A stretch of DNA of 33,184 nt from Actinomycetes bacterium. GTDB taxonomy: Bacteria > Actinomycetota > Acidimicrobiia > Acidimicrobiales > JAJZJN01. The translations under genes and the position numbers were made by a program. The first letter of the stretch is position 1, and each line of letters begins with the position of its first letter. Below, piece by piece: positions 1 through 9,297 of this stretch. The DNA lies in assembly GCA_021851165.1 (NCBI GenBank), contig JAJZJN010000005.1, positions 12,334 to 45,517 of the forward strand, given 5' to 3'. The notes under the pieces were generated by a model, which was not told where the DNA came from, searched no databases, and saw only the letters and a program-made list of their open reading frames with translations.

Positions 1-594
1 ACCGCAGCCACCTCGGAGATGGGGCCGTTGGTGACCGCTGAGCACCGAGACCGGGTGGCATCCTACCTCGCGATTGGTGAGTCGGAAGGGGCGACCATCG
101 CGATCGACGGGCGTGACCACGATATTCGAGGGGATGCCGGGGGCTACTGGCTCGGCCCGTGCCTCTTCGACCGCGTCTCGCCGGACATGCGGGTCTACGC
201 CGACGAGATCTTCGGTCCCGTGCTGTCCCTGGTCCGGGTCGACACACTGGACGAGGCCTTGGCATTGATCGAGCGCAACGGGTACGGCAACGGGGCCGCG
301 ATCTTTACTGGCAGCGGCGACGCAGCACAGCGTTTCGAAACCGAGGTAGAGGCCGGCATGGTCGGAATCAACGTCGCCATCCCGGTGCCGGTCTCCTACT
401 ACTCCTTTGGCGGGTGGAACAGCTCTATATTCGGCGATCTCGACATCTATGGACCCGATGGCGTGAAGTTCTACACCCGGGGCAAGGCAGTGACCAGTAG
501 ATGGCGAAATGTCGGGGATCACCACTCTTCACTGGCTTTCCCGAACGCTGCCGCCAGTGACGAATCGGATAGTCCAGCAGTGAGCAGCCCATGA
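1..594 (+). CDS. mmsA: Methylmalonate/malonate-semialdehyde dehydrogenase (CoA-acylating), 3' part
   Basis: The reading frame is open from the first base, so the gene is cut by the window edge and only the last 197 residues are seen. The sequence matches the C-terminal third of CoA-acylating methylmalonate-semialdehyde dehydrogenase: DEIFGPVLSLVRV, GMVGINVAIPVPVSYYSFGG, then a GDLDIYGPDGVKFYTR block and SRW near the end. The catalytic Cys and the cofactor site lie upstream of the window. The family converts malonate or methylmalonate semialdehyde to acetyl- or propionyl-CoA with NAD and CoA. Next to beta-ureidopropionase and dihydropyrimidinase, its likely job (inference) is the last step of uracil/thymine breakdown after beta-alanine transamination. 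GC content is high, unlike the next gene. Confidence 0.9.
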   Translation, partial: TAATSEMGPLVTAEHRDRVASYLAIGESEGATIAIDGRDHDIRGDAGGYWLGPCLFDRVSPDMRVYADEIFGPVLSLVRVDTLDEALALIERNGYGNGAAIFTGSGDAAQRFETEVEAGMVGINVAIPVPVSYYSFGGWNSSIFGDLDIYGPDGVKFYTRGKAVTSRWRNVGDHHSSLAFPNAAASDESDSPAVSSP

Positions 595-670
595 AGACCT
601 GCATACGAATGTCACTGTAACGATGGCATCGACAGTAGGAGACAATTCCCACAGAGAGGAGCTATCAAGG

Positions 671-1510
671 GTGCCAGATATCGTACGAGCTGCCCTGGTC
701 CAATCAAAGTGGACCGGGGACAAACAGTCAATGATCGATTCCAATATCGCGCTCGCCCGCGAAGCAGCATCCCAGGGGGCACAGGTCGTGTGCTTTCAGG
801 AACTCTTTTACGGACCATATTTCTGCCAAGTGCAAGATTCCGAGTACTACTCGTACACTGAGCCAGTTCCGGGGCCAACAACGACGCTGATGAGTGACCT
901 AGCACGCGAGACAGGCATGGTCCTCGTCGTGCCAGTGTACGAGATAGAGCAGCCTGGTCTCTTCTACAATACTGCATTTGTTGTCGATGCTGATGGCACC
1001 TATCTCGGGAAGTACCGTAAGCACCATATTCCTCAGGTAGCTGGATTCTGGGAGAAGTTCTACTTTCGCCCTGGGAACCTCGGCTATCCAGTCTTTCATA
1101 CAGCAGTTGGACCGATTGGTGTCTACATATGCTATGACCGCCATTTTCCAGAGGGCTGGAGAGCACTGGGGCTGGCTGGCGCACGCATCGTATTCAATCC
1201 CTCTGCAACAAGCCGAGGTCTATCGGCATATCTGTGGAACCTCGAGCAGCCAGCAGCAGCGGTAGCCAACGAGTATTTCATTGGTGCAATTAACCGCGTA
1301 GGCACTGAGGAGCTGGGCGACAACGACTTCTATGGCTCCTCGTATTTCGTTGACCCCAGAGGCACGATGATTGGCGAAGCCGCGTCGGATTCTGAAGAGC
1401 AGGTTATTGTCCGAGATCTCGACATGAGTGTCTTGGACACGGTCAGACAGACTTGGGCATTTTATCGAGACCGGAGGCCAGACAGCTACGGCAGTCTCAC
1501 AGCACCCTAA
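671..1510 (+). CDS. Beta-ureidopropionase (N-carbamoyl-beta-alanine amidohydrolase), nitrilase superfamily
   Basis: This 279-residue cytoplasmic enzyme should hydrolyse N-carbamoyl-beta-alanine to beta-alanine, CO2 and ammonia, the third step of reductive pyrimidine catabolism. The nitrilase triad is visible: Glu44 in CFQELFYGPYF, Lys117 in KYRKHHIP and Cys154 in YICYDRHFPEG. I chose the GTG at 671 because GAGGAG (656-661) sits 9 bases before it; an in-frame ATG at 623 has no ribosome binding site and would add 16 residues with no family match. The gene lies between mmsA and dihydropyrimidinase. Its base composition is clearly lower in GC than mmsA or the genes after 5300. N-carbamoylputrescine amidase is a close relative, but the neighbours favour the pyrimidine role. 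Confidence 0.88.
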   Translation: MPDIVRAALVQSKWTGDKQSMIDSNIALAREAASQGAQVVCFQELFYGPYFCQVQDSEYYSYTEPVPGPTTTLMSDLARETGMVLVVPVYEIEQPGLFYNTAFVVDADGTYLGKYRKHHIPQVAGFWEKFYFRPGNLGYPVFHTAVGPIGVYICYDRHFPEGWRALGLAGARIVFNPSATSRGLSAYLWNLEQPAAAVANEYFIGAINRVGTEELGDNDFYGSSYFVDPRGTMIGEAASDSEEQVIVRDLDMSVLDTVRQTWAFYRDRRPDSYGSLTAP

Positions 1511-1559
1511 CAGTCACTTCCGCTACTGCTCACACAGGAGATAGGAGGCAGAGAGCTTC

Positions 1560-2963
<1,404 letters not shown>

Positions 2964-3033
2964 CTTGGCACCATGCGTGCTTGTGCAATAGAGGACATGA
3001 CTATTCTATCGGCCCAGTCTTGGGGGAAGTAAC

Positions 3034-4038
3034 GTGGAGTTTGGCTTGGTAGTGCAGACGAATCCGCCCGCACGCATGGTTGTCGATCTAGCTCGGCGAG
3101 CAGAGGCAGCGGGATTTACTCACTTCTGGACGTTTGACTCATGCGTGCTATGGGAAGAGCCCTTTGTAATATTCTCTCAAATACTTAGTGCAACGAAGTC
3201 AATTAAAGTGGGCACCATGGTGACGAATCCGTTGACTCGCGATTGGACGGTAACGGCTTCCCTATTTGCCACATTGAATGAGATGTACGGTCCTCGAACG
3301 GTTTGCGGAATCGGGCGTGGGGACTCTGCTGTGCGAGTAACCGGAGGGCAGCCGGCCTCACTATCGACACTGTCGGAGTGCATGCGGGTAGTGAAAGGTC
3401 TCGCCGACGGGGAAGAAGTGATGATCCGGGATACGCGGGTGAAGATCCCATGGGTCCAGGAGGGAAATCTTGGAATGTGGATGGGGGCCTATGGTCCTAG
3501 AGCTCTCGACTTGGCGGGCAGAGAGGCCGATGGCCTGATTCTCCAACTGGCTGATCCATTCGTGGTCGAGTGGGCAGCTAGATCGGCGCTGGATTCGCTG
3601 CGAGCTGCAGGAAGGAATGTGCAGGAGTTCACTATCTGCGCGGCTGCGCCAGCGTATGTGGGTGACAACCTCGACCATCAGCGCGATCAGGTCCGGTGGT
3701 TTGGTGGCATGGTTGGCAATCATGTAGCCGATATTGTGCGGCGCTATGGCCCAGAGTCTGAGGTTGTGCCTACAGCGCTTACAGCATATATCAAGGGTCG
3801 AAAGGGCTACGATTACAGCCATCACGGTAAGGCTGGCAATCCAGATACGGAGTTCGTTCCCGACGAGATCATAGATAGGTTTTGTCTGCTTGGTTCGGTG
3901 GAGCGGCACGAAGAACGGCTGAGGGAGCTGGCTAGATTAGGAGTAAATCAGTTCGCGCTCTATCTGATGCATGATGATCCCGAGGGAACAATCGAAGCGT
4001 ATGGGCGTGAGATAATTCCGTATATGACGTCATTCTAA
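3034..4038 (+). CDS. LLM-class flavin/F420-dependent oxidoreductase
   Basis: A 334-residue bacterial-luciferase-like (LLM) oxidoreductase. Family features are the N-terminal MEFGLVVQTNPP strand, GFTHFWTFDS, KVGTMVTNPLTRDW, GRGDSAVR and AYGPRALDLAGREADG. It resembles the F420-dependent branch (mer-like; the TIGR03842-type group, from memory), which I recall next to dihydropyrimidinase genes in other genomes. The GTG start at 3034 is preceded by a GGGGGAA stretch (3022-3028). The substrate cannot be read from the sequence. Its place in the pyrimidine operon, with no dihydropyrimidine dehydrogenase in view, makes a redox step on pyrimidine-derived compounds a reasonable guess only. The gene has lower GC than most of the window. 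Confidence 0.8.
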   Translation: MEFGLVVQTNPPARMVVDLARRAEAAGFTHFWTFDSCVLWEEPFVIFSQILSATKSIKVGTMVTNPLTRDWTVTASLFATLNEMYGPRTVCGIGRGDSAVRVTGGQPASLSTLSECMRVVKGLADGEEVMIRDTRVKIPWVQEGNLGMWMGAYGPRALDLAGREADGLILQLADPFVVEWAARSALDSLRAAGRNVQEFTICAAAPAYVGDNLDHQRDQVRWFGGMVGNHVADIVRRYGPESEVVPTALTAYIKGRKGYDYSHHGKAGNPDTEFVPDEIIDRFCLLGSVERHEERLRELARLGVNQFALYLMHDDPEGTIEAYGREIIPYMTSF

Positions 4039-4134
4039 TGTATCGGTAAATGTATAAGTATATCTTGACATGGTGTCGCTAGTTGTGCAAGAGTTGGTAT
4101 TAATTCCATTGCTCTAATGAGGAGGATAAATGGT

Positions 4135-5283
4135 ATGGCTGAGAATCTGAATATTCATGGCGGTGCTGGACAAGTCCCGGTCCCTTTTGGCGATACCCCG
4201 CAGTCCAGGCGCTGGTTCCTCCGCAAGGCCGGTGTGATTACTGCGGCGAGCATTGCCGGTCCGGCTCTGCTGCCCGGGCTGCTGGCAGCGTGCAGTACAA
4301 CCAGTACGACGAAGTCACCGTCGACAAAGGTGAGCGCTGCCCCGACCTCCGTGGCGTTGCTCAGTCCGCAGTCATCGGGTGGTGACCCGCCAGTGCTGGA
4401 CATGATCGCAGCCATGGATACGGTGGGCAAGAAGCACGGGGCAAGGACGCGCTATGTGTTCGTCAGCGATCCGTCCAACTACACCTCCACCCTCGACCTG
4501 CTAGCGGAATCGTACGATATCGTCGTGACGGCGTTTCCTGAGATGGGGACTCCTATTGCCGCGGCGGCGAAGGCGCATCCGAAGACAAGGTTCATCTGGA
4601 TCTTCGGGACGCCGTTCAATCCGCCTATTCCAAATGTGGTGACAGTTAGCTATAAGTTCTATGAAGGTATGTATTTCGCAGGTATCCTGGCTGCATTTGT
4701 GACGACTACTAATAAGATCGGTTATATTGGTGGAGCGGCTGCTCCGGAACTGAATGAGGACTATTACGCCTATGCGGCTGGAGCGCACTCGATCAATCCT
4801 GCGATATCAGTGTCTGGAGCGTTCGTGGGTTCCTACACCGATCCAAACGGTGGTCAGCAGGTTGCGGACTCGATGTATGGCTCGGGTGTGGATGTGATCC
4901 AAACCGATGCTTCGGCAACAGACCTGGGCGTGTTGAAGGCGGCTGAGGCGGACAAGCTGTACATGAGCTACGACTCGGACCCCACTGCCTACAAGCAGGC
5001 GCCGAGCCTCATCCTCGGATCTGCCATCCTGGAGTTCGGAGTGTCGCTGACTTTGGAGCTGGAGTCGGCATTTGCTCCCACATGGAGCGCTGGAGGGACC
5101 GCCGTGGCCCAGGGGCTTGCTGACAAGGTGACCGGCTACGCTCCGAGTCCGGTGTTTGCCACGTCCGCGCCGGCGGCCGTGGGTGCGAAGTTCAAGGCCG
5201 GTCTGTCCAAGATGCAGGCTGCTCAGGCGGCGGTGGCGGCCGGCACGCTCACGATCCCGGTGAACACGAGCGCGATACCCTGA
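4135..5283 (+). CDS. BMP-family (nucleoside-type) ABC transporter substrate-binding lipoprotein
   Basis: The product, 382 residues from the ATG at 4135, is the extracytoplasmic receptor of the importer encoded next. The N-terminus carries a twin-arginine motif (SRRWFLRKAG), a hydrophobic stretch and a lipobox (LLAAC) followed by a Ser/Thr-rich linker, so it should be a Tat-exported lipoprotein. The mature part has the BMP/PnrA fold signature: repeated alpha/beta segments with FIWIFGTPF, YFAGILAAF, KIGYIGG and GVDVIQTDASATDLGV. AGGAGG (4120-4125) is 9 bases before 4135, which favours this start over the in-frame ATG at 4117. Bases of about 4620-4760 are AT-rich compared with both ends of the gene. 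Known family members bind purine or pyrimidine nucleosides; the downstream genes support that here. Confidence 0.88.
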   Translation: MAENLNIHGGAGQVPVPFGDTPQSRRWFLRKAGVITAASIAGPALLPGLLAACSTTSTTKSPSTKVSAAPTSVALLSPQSSGGDPPVLDMIAAMDTVGKKHGARTRYVFVSDPSNYTSTLDLLAESYDIVVTAFPEMGTPIAAAAKAHPKTRFIWIFGTPFNPPIPNVVTVSYKFYEGMYFAGILAAFVTTTNKIGYIGGAAAPELNEDYYAYAAGAHSINPAISVSGAFVGSYTDPNGGQQVADSMYGSGVDVIQTDASATDLGVLKAAEADKLYMSYDSDPTAYKQAPSLILGSAILEFGVSLTLELESAFAPTWSAGGTAVAQGLADKVTGYAPSPVFATSAPAAVGAKFKAGLSKMQAAQAAVAAGTLTIPVNTSAIP

Positions 5284-5286
5284 TTG

Positions 5287-5318
5287 CCCCCATGGAGCAA
5301 TGTGGGTGCCGATGGGGG
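5287..5318 (+). terminator. Hairpin between receptor and ATPase genes, possible attenuator
   Basis: Right after the receptor stop codon there is a perfect 7-base inverted repeat, CCCCCAT (5287-5293) and ATGGGGG (5312-5318), with an 18-base loop that can form an extra three-pair inner stem. There is no T-run. In importer operons a hairpin here often lowers expression of the ATPase and permeases relative to the receptor, or protects the receptor mRNA. That role is inferred from position only. Confidence 0.4.
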
Positions 5319-5382
5319 ACGATGCGCATGGCGGCAGCAGTGTCCGGACGGGCGCGGCGTGAACCAGTGGGAAGGATGACGC

Positions 5383-7107
5383 GTGGTCGTATTGGGCTGC
5401 CGTGACGTGCTGGTCAAGTTCGGAGAGACAGTTGCTCTCGACGGCGTGACGCTCTCGTGGCAGAGCGCGGGCACGGTGCACGCGATCGTGGGCCAGAACG
5501 GTGCGGGCAAGACGACGCTGTGCCGTGTCTTTGCCGGCTTGACTCGTGCTGATCACGGGCAGGTGATCGTAGGAGGGGTGGAGTACCCTCCGAGCGGCCA
5601 GGCTCGTTTGCGCAAGGCCGGAGTGGAGCTCGTGCACCAGACGTTCGCCCTTCCGCCGCATTTTACGGTGGCCGAAGCGCTCCAGCTGTTCCGCTCAGAC
5701 GGCACGCGCGGTGGCTTCTACCGTCGTGGTGCGATCGAGAGGCGGTGGGCGGGGCAGCTGGAGTCGTTCGGGTTCAGCATCCGCGCGGATGCTTTCATCC
5801 GTGACCTGGCCCCCGAGCAGCTCCAGGCGGTTGAGATCACGCGCGCCCTGGCGAGCGGTAGTCGCATCATCGTGCTCGACGAGCCTACGGCTGTGCTCCC
5901 GCCCGAGGCGATCGATGGGCTGTTCGCAAGGTTGAGGGTGCTTGCCACGCAGGGCATCACCTTCTTCGTAGTCATGCACAAGCTCCGCGATGTCCGGGCC
6001 ATCGCCGAGACGGTTGCCGTGCTGGCCGGGGGCAAGGTCGTGCTCCCTCCGACGGAGATGTCCACGATCAGCGATACGGAGATTGCCCGGCTGATCATGA
6101 CCGGGTCGGCCCAATCGTCCGTGTCGGGTGCATCGGTTCGGGCAATGGGGCTGCACGACGAGGGGCGCACGCTTGATGACGGCGGGTCCGAGGCAGGACC
6201 ATTGGATGTTTCCGTAGCTGTGGCTCAGGGAGACGATGAGGTGGCCCAGGACTCCGGGGCGTCTCCGATGGTGGCCCAGGACTCCGGGGCGTCTCCGATG
6301 GGGGACCCGGCTTTGGCTGGAGGGCAGCCGGATTCCAGCGCTTCCAGTGCGATCATGCGGGTAGAGCATGTTTCGACTGTGACTCGAGAGGGTAGGCGCG
6401 GGCTTCAGGCGTTCTCGGTCGACGTGCATCCGGGGGAGGTCGTGGGTATCGCCGGCGTCGAGGGCAATGGGCAGCAGGCTCTGGTGGACGTGATCGTCGG
6501 CTTGGAGGCACCGCGGGAGGGACACGTGATATTGGATGGCAGGGACGTGTCCCACGAACGGGTGGCTGTGAGGCGGAGGCTCGGGCTGCGCTACATTCCC
6601 GCCGATCGACAGTCCCGGGCGATCTCGCTCTCGAGCTCTCTCTGGGTCAACGCCATGGCCGCTCCGGTCTCGTCGGGCTACGGCGTCTCCGGCGCGGTCC
6701 GACGGGGCTTCCTGTCCGAGCGGTTGCTGCGCAGGAGCGGTGAGGAGCGGCTGCGGAGATGGCAGGTCCGGTACGCCAGCAGCGGCCAGGCGATGCGGGA
6801 GCTCTCTGGGGGGAACCTTCAGAGGATCGTGCTGGCGCGCGAGGTGGACGAGGGGGCCCGGCTGATCGTTGCCGAGCAACCGACCCAGGGGTTGGACCTG
6901 GGTGGTACCGAGCTCGTCTGGGACGCGCTGCGCCGAGCTCGACGCTCCGGCGCAGGGGTGCTCCTCGTGTCGTCGGACCTGGACGAGCTTTTTGCATTGT
7001 CGGATCGTCTGGTGGTGATCCTCGGCGGCGAACGCGTCGCCGTGCTCCGGCCCCCTTACGACCGGACGGCATTGGGCCAAGCCATGGTTGTGGGGGCGGC
7101 GTCGTGA
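5383..7107 (+). CDS. Nucleoside-type ABC transporter ATPase, two fused ATP-binding domains
   Basis: A 574-residue cytoplasmic ATPase with two ABC domains in tandem, as in the RbsA/YufO group. Domain 1 has a full Walker A (GQNGAGKTT, from residue 37) and Walker B ending IIVLDEPTAVL (Asp166), but a degenerate signature (LAPEQLQ). Domain 2 has a degenerate Walker A (GVEGNGQQ, from residue 358) but an intact signature (LSGGNLQR, from residue 474) and EQPTQGLD. In a head-to-tail pair this leaves one complete ATP site and one degenerate site, a pattern known in this family. The GTG at 5383 follows AAGGA (5372-5376). The linker between domains is long and low in complexity and contains an exact duplication (6241-6300). 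The stop codon overlaps the first permease start. Confidence 0.92.
   Translation: MVVLGCRDVLVKFGETVALDGVTLSWQSAGTVHAIVGQNGAGKTTLCRVFAGLTRADHGQVIVGGVEYPPSGQARLRKAGVELVHQTFALPPHFTVAEALQLFRSDGTRGGFYRRGAIERRWAGQLESFGFSIRADAFIRDLAPEQLQAVEITRALASGSRIIVLDEPTAVLPPEAIDGLFARLRVLATQGITFFVVMHKLRDVRAIAETVAVLAGGKVVLPPTEMSTISDTEIARLIMTGSAQSSVSGASVRAMGLHDEGRTLDDGGSEAGPLDVSVAVAQGDDEVAQDSGASPMVAQDSGASPMGDPALAGGQPDSSASSAIMRVEHVSTVTREGRRGLQAFSVDVHPGEVVGIAGVEGNGQQALVDVIVGLEAPREGHVILDGRDVSHERVAVRRRLGLRYIPADRQSRAISLSSSLWVNAMAAPVSSGYGVSGAVRRGFLSERLLRRSGEERLRRWQVRYASSGQAMRELSGGNLQRIVLAREVDEGARLIVAEQPTQGLDLGGTELVWDALRRARRSGAGVLLVSSDLDELFALSDRLVVILGGERVAVLRPPYDRTALGQAMVVGAAS
6241..6300 (+). repeat. Exact 30-bp tandem duplication inside the ATPase linker
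   Basis: Bases 6241-6270 and 6271-6300 are identical. They encode VAQDSGASPM twice (residues 287-306), in frame, between the two ATP-binding domains. A weaker related piece (VAQGDDE) lies just before. The unit length is a multiple of three and it falls in a linker, so the reading frame and both domains are kept. Confidence 0.97.
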
Positions 7108-8264
7108 ACTGGCGCCACGGCTTGGCGAGCGGGGGTAGGAGCGTGGCTGCGGTCCTAGTGGCCTTGGCAATCGCAGCGGTCGCTTTCGATGCTGGCGGGT
7201 ACTCTGCTGGTGGTACATGGAGCGGGGTCCTCACGGGCGCGGTGACGGGCTCGGGTTCGCTCGAGACGACGATCCGCTATGCGTTCCCCCTGGCGTTCAT
7301 CGCCATCGGCGTGGCCGTGAGCTTTCGGGGGGGCTTCTTCAACGCTGGGGCCCAGGGACAGTTCTATGCGGGAGGTATCGTGGCGCTGTTCGTCGGCATC
7401 GCGGCACCGTCGTCGCTCGGTGGGGTGTTGATCGCGTTCCTGGCCATGGTCGCAGGAGCCGTTGCCGGTGCGCTGTGGTCGGTGATCCCCGGGTTGCTAC
7501 GCGTGTATTTCAACGTGAACGAGGTGATCACCACCCTCATGTTCAGCTTCATCGCGGACTACCTCGTCGAGTACGTGTCGATCGGTCCCCTCAAGTCCAG
7601 CGCCGGTGCAGGCCAGGTGGCTGTGACCAGACCCGTTCCTGCGGCGGTCCGGGTGACCTCGTCGTCGGGGGTGAGCGTCTCGGTAGTCGTCGCCGTAGTG
7701 CTGGTGGCTGCTGCTGTGTGGTGGCTGCTGCGCCGTACCAGGTTCGGCTTCGAGGTCGGATTGGTCGGGAGGAACCCGATCATGGCCGAGGTGCAGGGAG
7801 TCGAGATCCAGAGGATCGGGCTGGCGACGTTTGCCATCACCGGCTTCACGGCTGGTCTAGGGGGGGCCATCGAGGTCCTCGGACCGCTCGGGAGCATCTC
7901 GAACGGCTACGACGCCAACATCGGGCTCACGGCCATCCTCGTCGCCCTCGTCGGCGTGCTGGCTGTTGGGGGCGTGCTGGCAGCAGCAGTCCTGTTCGGC
8001 GGCCTAACCGCCGCTAGCGTGTTCCTCCCGATTGCTACCGGCTTGCCCAGCACGTCGCTCGTGTTTCTCACCGGGCTCATCTCGTTCTTGGTCACGGCGC
8101 GCCTGGGATGGGGCCGCTGGCCACATGAAGTCAGCCAGCGGTTGCGCGGCATGCCACGGGAGGGCCGGCGACGTCCGCTGGCTCTGGAGCACGCGATCGG
8201 GACGCCCTCGACATCGAGTACCGAACGGAGCGATAGCTCGGAACCTCTGGAGCGATCTATATGA
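7104..8264 (+). CDS. Nucleoside-type ABC transporter permease 1
   Basis: A 386-residue integral membrane protein of the branched-chain/ribose-type permease family (BPD_transp_2). Several hydrophobic segments are clear, beginning with VAAVLVALAIAAVAF and the FPLAFIAIGVAVSF stretch. The conserved GGFFNAGAQGQFYAGG and VNEVITTLMFSFIADYLV motifs match permeases paired with BMP receptors. The C-terminus is hydrophilic (about 50 residues rich in Arg and Ser). I start it at the GTG at 7104, which overlaps the ATPase stop as GTGA and gives the expected N-terminal membrane helix. It should pair with the next gene product to form the channel. Confidence 0.9.
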   Translation: MNWRHGLASGGRSVAAVLVALAIAAVAFDAGGYSAGGTWSGVLTGAVTGSGSLETTIRYAFPLAFIAIGVAVSFRGGFFNAGAQGQFYAGGIVALFVGIAAPSSLGGVLIAFLAMVAGAVAGALWSVIPGLLRVYFNVNEVITTLMFSFIADYLVEYVSIGPLKSSAGAGQVAVTRPVPAAVRVTSSSGVSVSVVVAVVLVAAAVWWLLRRTRFGFEVGLVGRNPIMAEVQGVEIQRIGLATFAITGFTAGLGGAIEVLGPLGSISNGYDANIGLTAILVALVGVLAVGGVLAAAVLFGGLTAASVFLPIATGLPSTSLVFLTGLISFLVTARLGWGRWPHEVSQRLRGMPREGRRRPLALEHAIGTPSTSSTERSDSSEPLERSI

Positions 8265-9181
8265 ACGAGTTCTATGCGTTCTCCAATAGCGTGCTTCTCG
8301 GCACGACACCGATTCTCTGGGCCGCGCTCGGGTGCCTCTTCGCGCATCGAGCCGGCATCTACCAGCTGGGGCTGGAGGGGTTGATGCTTATCGGCGCGTT
8401 CGCGTCCATCGGAGGGGCTATCGCATTCGGCTCCGCGTGGACGGGGATCCTCCTTGCCATAGCGGCGTGCGTCGTGGTTTCGGCACTGTTCTGGCTGGTG
8501 GTCGTCATCCTGAAGGCAAATGCCATCATTGCCGGGCTCGGCCTCGTCGGCATCGGCCTCGGTGGAACGAGTTTCCTCCAGAGGGTGATCTTTCACACCT
8601 CGGGTGCTGTCTCCGCCAAGGCTGTGATACCGACACCCGTGGCAGGCACCGCTACGGGGCCCGCATCCATCCTGGGGTCGCTTTCCCTGCTCGTGTACCT
8701 GCTCCCGCTCGCTGTCGGCGTGGTGTGGTTCGTGGCTCGTCGGAGCAACTTCGGCCTGCGTGTATCGGCATCCGGGCAGTACCCGTTCGCGGCCACCGCT
8801 GCCGGTGTGAACGTACGCTGGATCCAGTTGGGCGCTCTGTGCATCACCGGTGCCATGTGCGCGATTGGTGGGAGCGCTCTTTCGGTGGGGTCGCTCCACG
8901 CGTTCTCGTACGACATGACGGCGGGCATCGGGTACGTTGCGTTCACCGCTGTGCTGTTCGGCAGGGAGGCACCGTGGGGTGTGGTTCTGGCCTCCTTCAT
9001 CTTCGGAATTGCCACCGCGCTTGGGATCTTCAGCCAGATCCATGCCATATTCGGTCTTCCGCTCGAGTTCATCCAGATGATGCCCTACGTGGTGACGGTA
9101 CTCGCATTGTGGTTCGCGGGATGGCGGTGGCCGCAGGCCGGCAACGCAGCGGCCGGAGCATTTCTCGAGCTCAGGGAATAG
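8261..9181 (+). CDS. Nucleoside-type ABC transporter permease 2
   Basis: A 306-residue membrane protein, the second half of the importer channel. It has about eight hydrophobic segments, the AGIYQLGLEGLMLIGAF motif near the N-terminus (matching GGFFNAGAQGQ in its partner), LKANAIIAGLGLVGIGLGG, and GIGYVAFTAVLFGREAPWG near the C-terminus. The ATG at 8261 overlaps the stop of permease 1 as ATGA, so translation is probably coupled. It is the last gene of the transporter set; 116 bases separate its stop from psuG on the same strand. Confidence 0.9.
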   Translation: MNEFYAFSNSVLLGTTPILWAALGCLFAHRAGIYQLGLEGLMLIGAFASIGGAIAFGSAWTGILLAIAACVVVSALFWLVVVILKANAIIAGLGLVGIGLGGTSFLQRVIFHTSGAVSAKAVIPTPVAGTATGPASILGSLSLLVYLLPLAVGVVWFVARRSNFGLRVSASGQYPFAATAAGVNVRWIQLGALCITGAMCAIGGSALSVGSLHAFSYDMTAGIGYVAFTAVLFGREAPWGVVLASFIFGIATALGIFSQIHAIFGLPLEFIQMMPYVVTVLALWFAGWRWPQAGNAAAGAFLELRE

Positions 9182-9213
9182 AGCGCGATGCGTGATTGCC
9201 CACATGGGCGGGA

Positions 9214-9225
9214 CGCTGCGCAGCG
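9214..9225. promoter_or_regulatory. 12-bp perfect palindrome upstream of psuG
   Basis: CGCTGCGCAGCG reads the same on both strands and lies in the 116-base gap between permease 2 and psuG. A second, smaller inverted repeat (GCCCA-CA-TGGGC) lies just upstream, near 9198-9209. These could be an operator for the nucleoside-catabolism genes, but GC-rich palindromes are common here and no regulator gene lies beside them. Confidence 0.25.
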
Positions 9226-9297
9226 CTACGGTCGGTCGGCACTCAGCATCGCCGCCGGGAGACACAGATGTGGACAAGGGACAAGGACGGAGAGCAC

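Noticed and set aside
623..670. ATG at 623 as start of beta-ureidopropionase
   Set aside because: No ribosome binding site; the GTG at 671 has GAGGAG at ideal spacing and matches the family N-terminus.
4065..4070. TTGACA, a consensus -35 box, upstream of the receptor gene in an AT-rich gap
   Set aside because: No acceptable -10 hexamer lies 15-19 bases downstream; the nearest TATTAA is 27 bases away. A promoter in this gap is likely, but I cannot place it.
6540..6556. GGGAC-GT-GTCCC repeat in the ATPase gene
   Set aside because: Five pairs with a two-base loop, common by chance in GC-rich coding DNA.
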